From contig NZ_BMQJ01000013.1 of the NCBI RefSeq assembly GCF_014648055.1, forward strand, positions 62,001 through 126,000: a DNA stretch of 64,000 nt. Direction: 5' to 3'. A model generated the notes under the pieces. The model saw nothing but the letters and a program-made list of their open reading frames with translations, was not told the DNA's origin and did not search any database. The DNA is from Streptosporangium pseudovulgare. GTDB taxonomy: Bacteria; Actinomycetota; Actinomycetes; Streptosporangiales; Streptosporangiaceae. Numbering within the stretch: the stretch's first letter is position 1; every line of letters begins with the position of its first letter. Positions 48,744 through 57,518 of the stretch are shown in pieces. The position numbers were made by a program, and so were the translations under genes.

Positions 48744-48947
48744 GACCGGTAATCGTCGTCCGGCCGGGGTCCGGCGGCGTCCCGCCCGCGGAGTCATCCG
48801 CCCTACTCCCGCCGGAGCCGGTGGCAGGCCGGGCCGCGACGCCGTACGACGCCGGGGGTAGTCCGCGGTACGCCTCCCGGCGATCGGGTGCCGGTCCACC
48901 GGAAGGGATCCCGCCGGCGAACGGCGACGCCGGGCCCTCCCCGCTGA

Positions 48948-50036
48948 TCACGTGAGCCGTACGCGGTCACTGTCGCCGTCGGACAGGAACGACGCCAGCG
49001 CCCGGCCCTCCTCGGCCACCGCGTCGCGGTCGGCGCGGGAGAGGGAACGCAGCGGGGTGACGATCACAGTGCCGTCCTCGACGGTCCAGGTCGCGGCGAC
49101 GCGGCCGTCGACCAGGGCCATGCGGGCACCGGCGACCGACAGGCCGCGGTCGGTGTCGTCGATGATGCGGCCGCGGTCGTGGTAACCGAGGATCGTGTTG
49201 TCGAACGCCGGCAGGAACCGTACCGGGGCGGGCGTGTCCGGGTCGGGGCGTGGCGCGTCGGGGAGGTCGAGCAGTTCCCGTCCCCGCTCGTCGCGGAAGG
49301 AGACCAGTTCCCCGCGGATCGCGGCCACCGCGGCCGGCAGTCCGGCCAGGCCGCACCAGGCGCGCAGGTCGGCCACGGCGGCGGGGCCGAACGCGGTGAG
49401 ATAACGCCGTACCAGCGTCTCACCCACCGGATCGGTGCCGTCCGCGGGCGGTGGGTCGATCTCCCGCCCCAGCCATGAGGAGAGCGGGACGTTGCGCACC
49501 CCCGCCTTCGTGCGCCACAGCCCGCGCGGCGGCAGTTGCGCCATCGGGACGAGGGCGGCGACCAGCATCTCGCCCAGCGCCCGGTGTCCCGGCTCCGGCC
49601 AGCGGCCGGCCAGCGCCCGCGCGAGCTCGCCCATCGAGCGCGGCTCTCCGTCGGCCATCACCGCCCGGCCCGCCGCCGCGAGCTCGTCGAGGTCCGTCCC
49701 GGCGAGCTCGCGGCGGTAGGTTCCGAGCACCCGCCGGCGCAGCATGAGGTCGTGGCGGGCCCGCCAGGCCAGGGCGTCGCCGGCGGCGAGGAGGTGGACG
49801 GTGCGGCGCATGAGGTGGGTGCGCACCACGTCGCGCCGGATCAGCAGGTCCGACAGCACCGCCGGGTCGAAGCCGCGCAGCCGTGACCAGAGCCCGGTGA
49901 ACGGCTCCTGCGGTTCCTGCGCCTGCAGGCCGCACAGGTGCGCGACGGCGTCGAGGACCGGCAGGTCGGCGCGGTCGAGCAGCAGCTGACGGGCGAGCGT
50001 CGCGCGGTTGAGCGCCCGGATGCCGAGAACGGTCAT
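48948..50036 (-). CDS. AlkZ-like winged-helix DNA-binding protein (HTH_42)
   Basis: A 362-residue protein of the winged-helix HTH_42 family. N-terminal L-N-R-A-T-L-A-R-Q-L-L-L, then C-G-L-Q-A-Q-E-P with a QxQ motif at the position used for catalysis in AlkZ/YcaQ-type DNA glycosylases; R-R-T-V-H-L, Y-L-T-A-F-G-P-A-A-V-A-D-L and L-P-A-F-D-N are further family marks. It may unhook or excise damaged bases, though most actinobacterial members are untested. ATG 50036 gives the standard N-terminus. Confidence 0.83.
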   Translation of the reverse strand: MTVLGIRALNRATLARQLLLDRADLPVLDAVAHLCGLQAQEPQEPFTGLWSRLRGFDPAVLSDLLIRRDVVRTHLMRRTVHLLAAGDALAWRARHDLMLRRRVLGTYRRELAGTDLDELAAAGRAVMADGEPRSMGELARALAGRWPEPGHRALGEMLVAALVPMAQLPPRGLWRTKAGVRNVPLSSWLGREIDPPPADGTDPVGETLVRRYLTAFGPAAVADLRAWCGLAGLPAAVAAIRGELVSFRDERGRELLDLPDAPRPDPDTPAPVRFLPAFDNTILGYHDRGRIIDDTDRGLSVAGARMALVDGRVAATWTVEDGTVIVTPLRSLSRADRDAVAEEGRALASFLSDGDSDRVRLT

Positions 50037-50210
50037 CGGGTCAGGCCGCCGCACGCTCGCCGGCCGTTCGCGCGCGATGTTCGCCGCGGAGGGAGAGGGA
50101 CGGGCATATCGCTCCTGTCGGTTCGGGACGCCGCGCGGCGCCCGGTGGAGGACAACGGTCGCAGGAGTAGAGGTCAGGATGTGGCCGCTACTTGCGGCAC
50201 GATGGATTCC

Positions 50211-51164
50211 ATGCCGAAGACCTCAGCGCGACTGCTGGCCCTGCTCTCGCTGCTCCAGACACGCCGGGACTGGCCGGGGGCGTTGCTGGCCGAGCGGCTG
50301 GAGGTCAGTCCGCGTACCGTGCGCCGTGACGTCGACCGGCTGCGTGAGCTCGGCTATCCCATCGCGACGTTCAAGGGACCCGACGGCGGGTATCGGCTGG
50401 ACTCCGGCACGCGGCTGCCTCCGCTGCTGTTCGACGACGAGCAGGCCGTCGCCCTGGCCATCGCGCTCCGGACCGCCGTCACCGGTGGCGCCGGCATCGA
50501 GGAGGCGGCGGCCCGCGCGTTGAACACCGTACGGCAGGTCATGCCCGCGCGACTGCGCCACCGGATCGACTCCCTCCAGGTCACCGCCGTCGAGCGGCCC
50601 GCGTCCCGGCCGGCCCCGCAGGTCGGCCATGAAGTGATCATGGTGCTCGGCGCCGCCGTCCACGCCCGTGAGGTGCTGCGCTTCGACTACGGTCCGCGGT
50701 CCTCGCCGCGGCGGGCGGAGCCCCATCACCTCATCACGTGGGGCGGGCGCTGGTACCTCGTCGCCTGGGACCTCGACCGCGAGGACTGGCGCACCTTCCG
50801 CGCCGACCGGATCGTCCCGCGCCTCCCGGCCGGGCCCCGCTTCACCCCGCGCGAGCTGCCCGGGGGAACGGTGACCGCCTTCGTGGCCGGCAGGTTCCTG
50901 GGCTCCGACGGTTCCGGCGACCAGCCCTGCCGCGGCGAGGTGATCCTCGGCCTGCCCGCGGCCGACGTGTCCCCCTACGTCCGCGACGGGGCCGTGGAGG
51001 AGCTCGGTCCGGACCGTTGCCGGCTCGTCCTGGGCTCGTGGTCGTGGACCGGCCTGGCCTCCGCCGTCGGCAGGTTCGACGCCGACATCGAGGTCGTCGG
51101 CCCGGCCGAGCTCAAGGACGCCTTCGCGCGCCTGGCCCGACGCTTCGCCGACGCCTCCGCGTAG
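50211..51164 (+). CDS. YafY-type HTH-WYL regulator
   Basis: A 317-residue regulator: winged helix (R-L-L-A-L-L-S-L-L-Q; V-S-P-R-T-V-R-R-D-V-D-R-L), G-G-Y-R-L-D-S-G, a WYL domain (L-R-F-D-Y; W-G-G-R-W-Y-L-V-A-W-D; F-R-A-D-R-I) and a WCX domain. CACGAT lies seven bases before ATG 50211 in a leaderless arrangement; an in-frame ATG at 50202 is the alternative. Divergent from the AlkZ-like gene. Confidence 0.9.
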   Translation: MPKTSARLLALLSLLQTRRDWPGALLAERLEVSPRTVRRDVDRLRELGYPIATFKGPDGGYRLDSGTRLPPLLFDDEQAVALAIALRTAVTGGAGIEEAAARALNTVRQVMPARLRHRIDSLQVTAVERPASRPAPQVGHEVIMVLGAAVHAREVLRFDYGPRSSPRRAEPHHLITWGGRWYLVAWDLDREDWRTFRADRIVPRLPAGPRFTPRELPGGTVTAFVAGRFLGSDGSGDQPCRGEVILGLPAADVSPYVRDGAVEELGPDRCRLVLGSWSWTGLASAVGRFDADIEVVGPAELKDAFARLARRFADASA

Positions 51165-51304
51165 TGCGGCCCGGTCCCGGGACCGGCTCGCTCACCGGTC
51201 CCGAGGACGAGGACGCGCCGGCCGGGGTGGAAATCGACGCGTCGGCGCAGCGCGATCCAGGACGAAACGGAAGAAGTGACGATCACCGCACCGGGCGGTG
51301 CGTC

Positions 51305-51964
51305 TCAGGTCACCAGGCCCCTGCGGTAGGCGTAGACCACCGCCTGCACGCGGTCACGCAGGTCGAGCTTGGTGAGGATGCGCGACACGTACGTCTTGAC
51401 GGTCTCCTGGCTGATCACCAGCGTCGCGGCGATCTCGCTGTTGGACCGGCCGTCGGCGATGAGGCGCAGCACCTCCAGCTCGCGCGGGGTCAGCGCGGTC
51501 TCGCCCGGCGTGGCCCGGACGGGGCGGATCCGGGCCGCGTACCTGCCGACGAGCTGCCGCGTCACCTCGGGCGCCAGCAGCGCCGCGCCCGTCGCGACGG
51601 TGCGGATGCCGTGCAGGAGCTGCGCCGGCGGGGCGTCCTTCAGCAGGAACCCGCTCGCCCCCGCGCGCAGCGCCTCGTACACGTACTCGTCCAGGTTGAA
51701 CGTCGTCACCACGAGCACCTTGATCGGGCTCTCGACCCCGGCGCCGGCCAGCAGGCGGGTGGCCTCGATGCCGTCGAGCACCGGCATCCGCACGTCCATC
51801 ACCACGATGTCGGGGCTCAGCCGGCGGGCGAGGTCGACCGCGGCGCGACCGTCGCCGCACTCGCCCACCACCTCCAGGTCCGGCTGCGCGTCGATGATCG
51901 TGGCGAAGCCGGTGCGGATCAGCGCCTGGTCGTCGCAGAACAGGACCCGGATCGGCGCGCTCAC
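51305..51964 (-). CDS. NarL/LuxR-type response regulator
   Basis: A 219-residue response regulator: receiver domain with D11/D12, phosphoacceptor D57 (I-V-V-M-D-V-R-M-P), T-T-F and L-K-D, and a C-terminal LuxR helix-turn-helix (L-T-P-R-E-L-E-V-L-R-L-I-A-D-G-R-S-N-S-E-I-A, residues ~155-215). Its ATG overlaps the histidine-kinase stop, so the pair is one unit. Confidence 0.95.
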   Translation of the reverse strand: MSAPIRVLFCDDQALIRTGFATIIDAQPDLEVVGECGDGRAAVDLARRLSPDIVVMDVRMPVLDGIEATRLLAGAGVESPIKVLVVTTFNLDEYVYEALRAGASGFLLKDAPPAQLLHGIRTVATGAALLAPEVTRQLVGRYAARIRPVRATPGETALTPRELEVLRLIADGRSNSEIAATLVISQETVKTYVSRILTKLDLRDRVQAVVYAYRRGLVT

Positions 51965-53115
51965 GACGGGCTCCCCGCGGGGATGCGGGCCCGCACCACG
52001 AAGCCGCCACCCGCCTTCCGGTCGGCGCTGAACTCGCCGCCCAGGGCGTCCACCCGCTCGCGGAGCCCGGCCAGGCCCCGCCCGCTCCCTCCGGGGGAGA
52101 CGGCCCTGGAGCCGGGGCCGCCGGTGCTGACCTCCACGCTGATCTCCTTCTCGCGGTAGCGCACCCGGACCACGGTCGGGCTGCCGTGGGCGTATTTGAG
52201 GGCGTTCGTCAGGGCCTCCTGGACGACCCTATAGGTCACGAACTCGGCGCTGCCCGCCGATTCGGCGGGACTGCCCTCCTCGGTGAACTCCACCGGCTGC
52301 CCGGCCTGGCGGGTCTGCTCCACGAGGGTGCGCAGCTCCTTGGCGGAGGGCATGCCGACGTCGGTGTCGTGATCGGCCTTGAGCAGGTCGAGCATGTGCC
52401 GCAGGTCGGTGATGGCCCGCCGGCCGGTGTCGGTGACGGCGCTCAGCGTCGCGTCGAGGCGGTCGGGGACGGCGGTCAGGTAGCGTGCGGCCTCGGCCTG
52501 CACGACCATCGCCGTCACGTGGTGCGTCACGACGTCGTGGAGCTCGCGGGCGATCCGGGTGCGTTCGGCCGCGCGGGTGGCCTCGGCGACGTGGCGGCGG
52601 TGCTCCGCCTCGGCGGCGCGGGTGGAGCGCAGCCAGGTCCCGATGCCCCACGCCAGGGCCAGGGCCAGGTAGAACACCACGTAACCCTCCACCTTCTCGG
52701 GCGCGCCGAGCCGGCCGAGCGCGAACGCCAGCGACACGTACGCCATGGAGAGGAGGGCCACGGTGACGCGCCGGTGGCGCTCCAGATGGGCGCCCGCGCT
52801 GATGAGCGCGATGGGCATCGCGTTGCTCGCGAGCACGTGGTAGGCGTGGAGCTGGTCGAGGACGAAACCGAGCGACACCAGGGCCAGGCACACGGCCGGC
52901 CACCGCCGGCGCACGGCGAGCGGAAGGCACTCCAGGGCGATCACCACGAACGCCAGCGCGTCGAAGGGGCGGATCGGCAGGTCGCCGACCTGCGTCCCCT
53001 TGCCGTGGAGCGCCGGCAGGAGCGACGCGACGGCCAGCAGCAGCCCGAACGGCAGGTCCCGGACCACGACGTCGCACCGCCGCCACAGGTCCGTGACCCG
53101 CCGCAGATCGATCAT
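51961..53115 (-). CDS. Sensor histidine kinase (HisKA_3 type)
   Basis: A 384-residue kinase with five or six N-terminal helices (residues ~20-165) and no large extracytoplasmic domain, so it probably senses within the membrane. The dimerization helix carries His193 (R-I-A-R-E-L-H-D-V-V-T-H-H), and the HATPase has V-V-Q-E-A-L-T-N-A-L-K-Y-A, G-R-G-L-A-G-L-R-E-R-V and G-G-G-F. The start overlaps the CPBP protease gene. The operon CPBP-kinase-regulator resembles envelope-stress or antimicrobial-peptide sensing systems. Confidence 0.93.
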   Translation of the reverse strand: MIDLRRVTDLWRRCDVVVRDLPFGLLLAVASLLPALHGKGTQVGDLPIRPFDALAFVVIALECLPLAVRRRWPAVCLALVSLGFVLDQLHAYHVLASNAMPIALISAGAHLERHRRVTVALLSMAYVSLAFALGRLGAPEKVEGYVVFYLALALAWGIGTWLRSTRAAEAEHRRHVAEATRAAERTRIARELHDVVTHHVTAMVVQAEAARYLTAVPDRLDATLSAVTDTGRRAITDLRHMLDLLKADHDTDVGMPSAKELRTLVEQTRQAGQPVEFTEEGSPAESAGSAEFVTYRVVQEALTNALKYAHGSPTVVRVRYREKEISVEVSTGGPGSRAVSPGGSGRGLAGLRERVDALGGEFSADRKAGGGFVVRARIPAGSPS

Positions 53116-53933
53116 TGGGGGAGCGTAGCGGTCGAGCGGCGCCGGCGCGGGACCACGTTGCCGCGCCGGCGGGCCAGCCACATGAACGCGACCGTCAGCA
53201 GCAGGCCGAACACCACCGCGTACGGGCTCGCCTCGGGCCCGAATCCACCGCCCGTGAGCAGGGCGGGGCCCGACGTCACACCGTGCAGCAGCCCCTGCGT
53301 CGCGCCGTTGCCCGAGACCTCGGTGCCGAAGATGCCGGCCGCCGCGAAGTTCCAGCCGAAGTGCACGCCGATCGGCACCCACAGGGTGCGGGTGGCGGCG
53401 TAGGCGGCGGCGAGCATGCCGCCCGCCTCGATCGCGATGGCGATCGCACCCCACAGGTCGGCGTGCGGGTTGAACAGGTGCGACAGGCCGAACAACAGGC
53501 CGGTCAGCGCCAGCGCCACCCACGTCCCCATGCGTTCCTCGACGATCCTGAACAGGATGCCGCGGAAGAGCAGCTCCTCCGTCACCGCGGCGGCGGCCAT
53601 GAAGCCGAACAACCCGAGCGCGCCCGCCGGTGAGCCCAGGCCGTCGATCCGGTAGCCGCCCACGAGAGCGATGTTCACGATGACCGCCGTGAACAGCGCG
53701 ACACCGATCACCGTCCCCCGCGTGATGGCGCGGGCGGCGCCCTGCGCCGCCACCTCCACCGGTGCGCGGCGCTCGGACCACCGCACCACCCGGGCGTACA
53801 CGAGCACCGCGAGCACGGCCGTCGCGACGCCGAGGATCAGGGTGAGGAACCAGTTCCCCTGCACCGCGCCCACGATCGCGCCGCCGGCGAAGGCGACCAA
53901 CGCGACGGGCACGAGCTGTTTCAACAACCGCAT
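53112..53933 (-). CDS. CPBP-family intramembrane metalloprotease
   Basis: A 273-residue polytopic protein with all CPBP (Abi) motifs: E-E-L-L-F-R-G (EExxxR), F-G-L-S-H (FxxxH) and H-F-G-W-N (HxxxN), the glutamate/histidine metal site of Rce1-like proteases. ATG 53933 has AGGAAG six bases upstream. First gene of an operon with the kinase and regulator; it may process a sensed peptide or the kinase itself. It reads away from an inverted promoter duplication shared with the lipoprotein hydrolase. Confidence 0.88.
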   Translation of the reverse strand: MRLLKQLVPVALVAFAGGAIVGAVQGNWFLTLILGVATAVLAVLVYARVVRWSERRAPVEVAAQGAARAITRGTVIGVALFTAVIVNIALVGGYRIDGLGSPAGALGLFGFMAAAAVTEELLFRGILFRIVEERMGTWVALALTGLLFGLSHLFNPHADLWGAIAIAIEAGGMLAAAYAATRTLWVPIGVHFGWNFAAAGIFGTEVSGNGATQGLLHGVTSGPALLTGGGFGPEASPYAVVFGLLLTVAFMWLARRRGNVVPRRRRSTATLPQ

Positions 53934-53990
53934 GACGATCTTCCTCACGTGGGGGCTTCCACGGCGGGACACCGCCGCTACGCAGGGAAA

Positions 53991-54290
53991 CGCTAGGGAT
54001 CCGGCGGTCCGGAGTCGTCCCCGCGCGGTGGACACTCGCCGGTAGCTCGCACGGGGGACAGGCGCACGTGCGGTTCGCCGTACGGCGCCGCCGTGGATCG
54101 CGCCCCTCTCCGGTGGCGTCCGCACCGCACAGCAGAGCGCGGCGATCGCGTCCCTCTCCGGTGGCGTCCGCACCGCACGGCGGAGCGCGGCGATCGCGAT
54201 CCTCTCCGGCAGGCCGCGTTTGTCCCCCGTGCGAGCTACCGGCGAATGTCCACCGCGCGGGGACGATCTCGGGCCGCCGGATCCCTAGCG
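53991..54290. repeat. 70-bp inverted promoter duplication between divergent genes
   Basis: Arms 53991-54060 and 54221-54290 are inverted copies, 65 of 70 bases matching by my alignment. Each begins with CGCTAGGGAT(C) on the gene-proximal side and lies 58-85 bases from a start codon: CPBP protease to the left, lipoprotein hydrolase to the right. Between them is a 48-bp tandem repeat. Both genes therefore probably use copies of the same promoter/operator and respond together. Confidence 0.85.
54096..54210 (+). repeat. 48-bp tandem repeat inside the inverted duplication
   Basis: Two full units starting at GATCGCG (54096, 54144) and a partial third (54192), containing CTCTCCGGTGGCGTCCGCAC. It forms the spacer of the 70-bp inverted repeat. 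No gene is seen in the 53934-54374 gap. Confidence 0.8.
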
Positions 54291-54374
54291 TTACGACGCA
54301 GCCACGGCGCTCCGTCGCCTTCCACGACACCGCCGTGCGCATCACCCCGGCGTCGACTCTCACTGGAGGACCTC

Positions 54375-55298
54375 ATGCTCGGCAAGACCAGGACATCCGT
54401 TGCGGCCGCGCTGTGCTGCACCGTGCTCGGCGCGGGGGTCACCGGCTGCGGCGCGGACAAGTTGGACAAGCTGGACGACTGGGACCCCCTCGCCTCCACC
54501 ACGCAGACGCCCACCGCCACGCGGACGGCCGCCGCCCCGATCTCCGGGACCGAGAAGATCACTGTCGCGGGCCGGTCGGTGAACGTGTCCTGCTCGGGCG
54601 ACCCGGAGAAGGACGGTCCGGTCGTCATGCTGATCGCCGGAGCCGGCGACGGGCTGGACAAGCTGGCCGCCCTCCAGAAGACGCTGAGCGAGCGGAACCG
54701 GGTCTGTTCCTACGACCGGCTCGGTGCCGGCGCCAGCGACCAGCCGGAAGGCCCGCAGGACTTCGCCAGCACCGGCGAGATCCTGACCGGGGTGCTCGAC
54801 CGCGTCGCCGGCGACCGCCCGGTCGTCCTGGCCGGGCACTCGCTGGGCGGGCTGATCGCCGCCAGGTACGCCCCCGACCACCAGGACAGGGTCAAGGGGC
54901 TGGTCCTGATGGACGCCACCCCCTCCACCATGCTGGACGACATCACGAAGGCGATCCCCGAGTCCGCCACCGGCCCGGCGGCCGAGCTGCGCGCACAGAA
55001 CCTCGCGGTGTTCAAGGGACAGAACCCGGAGAAGCTCGTCATCACCGACGGGAAGGTCCGTTCCGCCGGGGACATCCCGGTGGAGGTGATCCAGCACGGG
55101 CAGCCGTACCTCGCGGCCGTCCCCAAGTACGGGCCGCGTCTGGAGAAGGCGTGGGCCGAAGGCCAGCGCAAGTGGCTCGCGCTGTCCAGCGCCGGCAAGC
55201 TCAGCACGGCCAAGAACAGCGGCCACTACATCTACGTCGACCAGCCCGACGTCGCCGTCCAGGCCATCGAGCGCGTCGCCGAGCAGGCCGCACGTTGA
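54375..55298 (+). CDS. Lipoprotein alpha/beta hydrolase
   Basis: A 307-residue hydrolase with a lipoprotein signal (lipobox V-T-G-C at ~Cys25) and a Thr/Pro linker, so it should be anchored outside the membrane. The fold has C-S-Y-D-R-L-G-A-G-A-S-D, nucleophile G-H-S-L-G-G and a C-terminal His in S-G-H-Y-I. The canonical HG oxyanion motif is I-A-G-A-G-D. GGAGGA precedes the ATG. It is divergent from the CPBP/two-component operon behind duplicated promoters, so it probably belongs to that regulon. Confidence 0.85.
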   Translation: MLGKTRTSVAAALCCTVLGAGVTGCGADKLDKLDDWDPLASTTQTPTATRTAAAPISGTEKITVAGRSVNVSCSGDPEKDGPVVMLIAGAGDGLDKLAALQKTLSERNRVCSYDRLGAGASDQPEGPQDFASTGEILTGVLDRVAGDRPVVLAGHSLGGLIAARYAPDHQDRVKGLVLMDATPSTMLDDITKAIPESATGPAAELRAQNLAVFKGQNPEKLVITDGKVRSAGDIPVEVIQHGQPYLAAVPKYGPRLEKAWAEGQRKWLALSSAGKLSTAKNSGHYIYVDQPDVAVQAIERVAEQAAR

Positions 55299-55439
55299 GC
55301 GCGTGGTGAGTGACGGGGCGCGAGCGGCGAGCGGACGGCCGGCTCCGCACGGGCCGCCTCGGCCGCCGTGTCCCTGGTGCCGCCCGCCTGTGGGCCACCG
55401 CCGAAACCGGCGTCGGGTACGGCGCGGCCACGGAGGAGT

Positions 55440-56477
55440 TCAGGCCGCCGGGCGTCCGGCCGCGCGGGCGGTGAGGCGTTCCCAGTTGCGGTGGGCGATG
55501 TCGGCCTTCTGGTCGTCGGTGAAGGGCGCCTCCTCCAGGAAGGAGCGGGCGGCGCCGTCGCTGGTGTCGACGTAGGGGAAGCCGCCGGGGCGGAAGCCGT
55601 AGGTGAAGGGGTAGTCGGTGGAGTACAGCATCCGGTCGGTGCCCATGACCTCGGCGGTCCAGCGCAGGTAGCGGGGGCTGTTGGTGCCGCTGCCGGCGAC
55701 CCAGAAGTTCTGCCTGAAGTAGTCGGCGAGCGGCCGCTGAAGGCCGCCGGCCTCGGCGAAGAATCCGGTGTGGTCGAGGTAGAACATGACGATCTCGCCC
55801 CAGTGGCCGGCGATCACCTGCAGGTCGGGGAACCGGTCGAAGACACCTGAGAAGATCATGCGCAGGTACTGCACGCCCAGGTCGTAGTACCAGCCGATCG
55901 CCGCCCCGGCCAGCGGCGTGCCGATCTGGCCGACGCCGGAGTAGTAGGCGTCGATCACCGGCTGGACCGGCATCTGCGGGTGGAAGTGCAGCGGCACGCC
56001 AAGCCGCTCGGCGGTGGCGTACAGCTCGTCGTTGTCCGGGTGGTCGGCCAGTTTGTCCCCGGTGCGGCCGTACAACATGGCGCCGGGGAAGCCCAGCTCG
56101 CCCACCGCGCGCTCCAGCTCGGCCGCGGCGGCGGCCGGCGACCCGGTGGGGATCGCGGCGAACGCCTGGTAGCGGTCGGGGCGCGAGGCGACGATCTCCG
56201 CGAGCTGGTCGTTGGCCTCACGGGCCACCACGATCGCGTCGGCCTCCGGCAGGTCCTGCACACCCGGCGACGACAGGGACAGGACGGCGACGTCGATGCC
56301 CTGGTCGTCCATGTGGGCCAGCCGCTGTTCTCCGACCTCACGCAGGTTCCTGGCGATCGGGCCGTCCCCGAAGCCGCGGGCGGGGATGCGCGGCGATCCG
56401 GCCCGCTGGTACGCCTCGTAGACGGCGGGTACGACGACGGTCTCTTCCACCCCGATGATCCGCAGCCGATCGGTCAT
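55440..56477 (-). CDS. Amidohydrolase (ACMSD/gamma-resorcylate decarboxylase type)
   Basis: A 345-residue TIM-barrel amidohydrolase-2 protein. Ligand-type segments are P-L-H-F-H-P, V-I-A-G-H-W-G-E and Y-S-T-D-Y-P-F, matching decarboxylases such as gamma-resorcylate or 2,3-dihydroxybenzoate decarboxylase, though the first HxH is replaced near the N-terminus (V-E-E-T, as in resorcylate enzymes). Likely acts on an aromatic acid. Divergent from a TetR regulator whose operator-rich gap it shares. Confidence 0.85.
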   Translation of the reverse strand: MTDRLRIIGVEETVVVPAVYEAYQRAGSPRIPARGFGDGPIARNLREVGEQRLAHMDDQGIDVAVLSLSSPGVQDLPEADAIVVAREANDQLAEIVASRPDRYQAFAAIPTGSPAAAAAELERAVGELGFPGAMLYGRTGDKLADHPDNDELYATAERLGVPLHFHPQMPVQPVIDAYYSGVGQIGTPLAGAAIGWYYDLGVQYLRMIFSGVFDRFPDLQVIAGHWGEIVMFYLDHTGFFAEAGGLQRPLADYFRQNFWVAGSGTNSPRYLRWTAEVMGTDRMLYSTDYPFTYGFRPGGFPYVDTSDGAARSFLEEAPFTDDQKADIAHRNWERLTARAAGRPAA

Positions 56478-56520
56478 GGCGACGCTCCTTGCGCTGATGT
56501 TTCCAATGGAACGGCTAAGA

Positions 56521-56604
56521 CGTTATCACTGTTATTAACAGCGTCAACAGAGAGGCGTTAACGGCGATAACACGCCGGTATCCGGGCGGCGTTATCATCG
56601 ATAC
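56521..56604. promoter_or_regulatory. Operator-rich divergent promoter of amidohydrolase and TetR genes
   Basis: An AT-rich patch with the palindrome CTGTTA-T-TAACAG (56529-56541) and repeated GTTATC/GATAAC boxes, including GTTAACGGCGATAAC. TATCAT lies six bases before the TetR ATG, a leaderless layout. The boxes are likely TetR-family sites controlling both genes. Confidence 0.65.
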
Positions 56605-57330
56605 ATGCCGGTTGACCAGAACCGCGTGGAGCTTGGCGCGGAGCCCGGCGCCACAGCACGCGAGCAGACCCGCCGCCGGGTCATCGACGTCGCGATCGAC
56701 CTGCTGGAGCGCGGGGGCCGCGACGCGATCACCACCCGCGCGGTCGCCGACGCCGCCGGACTGCAACCACCGGCCCTGTACCGGCTGTTCGGCGACAAGG
56801 AGGGGCTGCTCGACGCCGTGGCCGAACACGGCTTCACCCGGTTCCTGGCCGCCAAGCACATCGACCCCGACCCGCAGGACCCGATCGGGGAACTACGCGC
56901 CGGCTGGGACACCGCGGTCGAGTTCGGACTGGCCAACCCCGCGCTGTACGCGCTGATGTACGGCGAGCCCGCCAGGTCCACCACCGCTTTCCGGGTCGGC
57001 CTCCAACTCCTCATGGACCGCATCCGCCGCCTGGCCGTCGCCGGCCGGCTGCGCGTCAGGGAGGACCTCGCGGCCCAGATCATCCACGCCACCGCACGGG
57101 GCGCCGTCCTGACCTGGCTGTCCCTGCCCGAACCCCAGCGTGACCCCGCCCTCCTCCTCGCGCTGCGCGAAGCGATGATCGCCACCGTCACCAACGATGA
57201 ACCGGCCGTGCAGGAACAGGGCCCGGTCGGCGCCGCCCGCGCCCTGCGCGCCGCACTGCCGGACCAGAACGTCCTCAGCCACGCCGAACAGCGGCTGCTG
57301 GCGGAATGGCTGGATCGGCTGTCCGCATAG
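56605..57330 (+). CDS. TetR/AcrR-family regulator
   Basis: A 241-residue regulator: helix-turn-helix D-V-A-I-D-L-L-E-R-G-G-R-D-A-I-T-T-R-A-V-A-D-A-A-G-L-Q-P-P-A-L-Y-R-L-F, then the helical sensor domain. About 15-20 residues of disordered N-terminus precede the first helix. Likely represses the divergent amidohydrolase and itself, released by an aromatic substrate. Unrelated mobile-element remnants start ~190 bases downstream. Confidence 0.9.
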   Translation: MPVDQNRVELGAEPGATAREQTRRRVIDVAIDLLERGGRDAITTRAVADAAGLQPPALYRLFGDKEGLLDAVAEHGFTRFLAAKHIDPDPQDPIGELRAGWDTAVEFGLANPALYALMYGEPARSTTAFRVGLQLLMDRIRRLAVAGRLRVREDLAAQIIHATARGAVLTWLSLPEPQRDPALLLALREAMIATVTNDEPAVQEQGPVGAARALRAALPDQNVLSHAEQRLLAEWLDRLSA

Positions 57331-57518
57331 CCGCCTCCGCGCGGGGACGGTCCGGTCCGGGGGCGCGCCGGTGGACCGGCCGTCACCGGGGGCGGGGCCG
57401 GGGGATGGGTAGGAACGGGGAAGGCCGCGGGGTGCGGGGCGTCGGCCGTTCGGGGGAGTACGGGGGGCGTGATGGCGGGTTGGCCGGATGGGGTGGCGCG
57501 GCCGGAGCGGGTGCCGGC

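Noticed and set aside
54096-54210. CRISPR-like array
   Set aside because: The 48-bp units are contiguous without unique spacers and no cas genes are present; the same holds for the repeats at 7756 and 38752.
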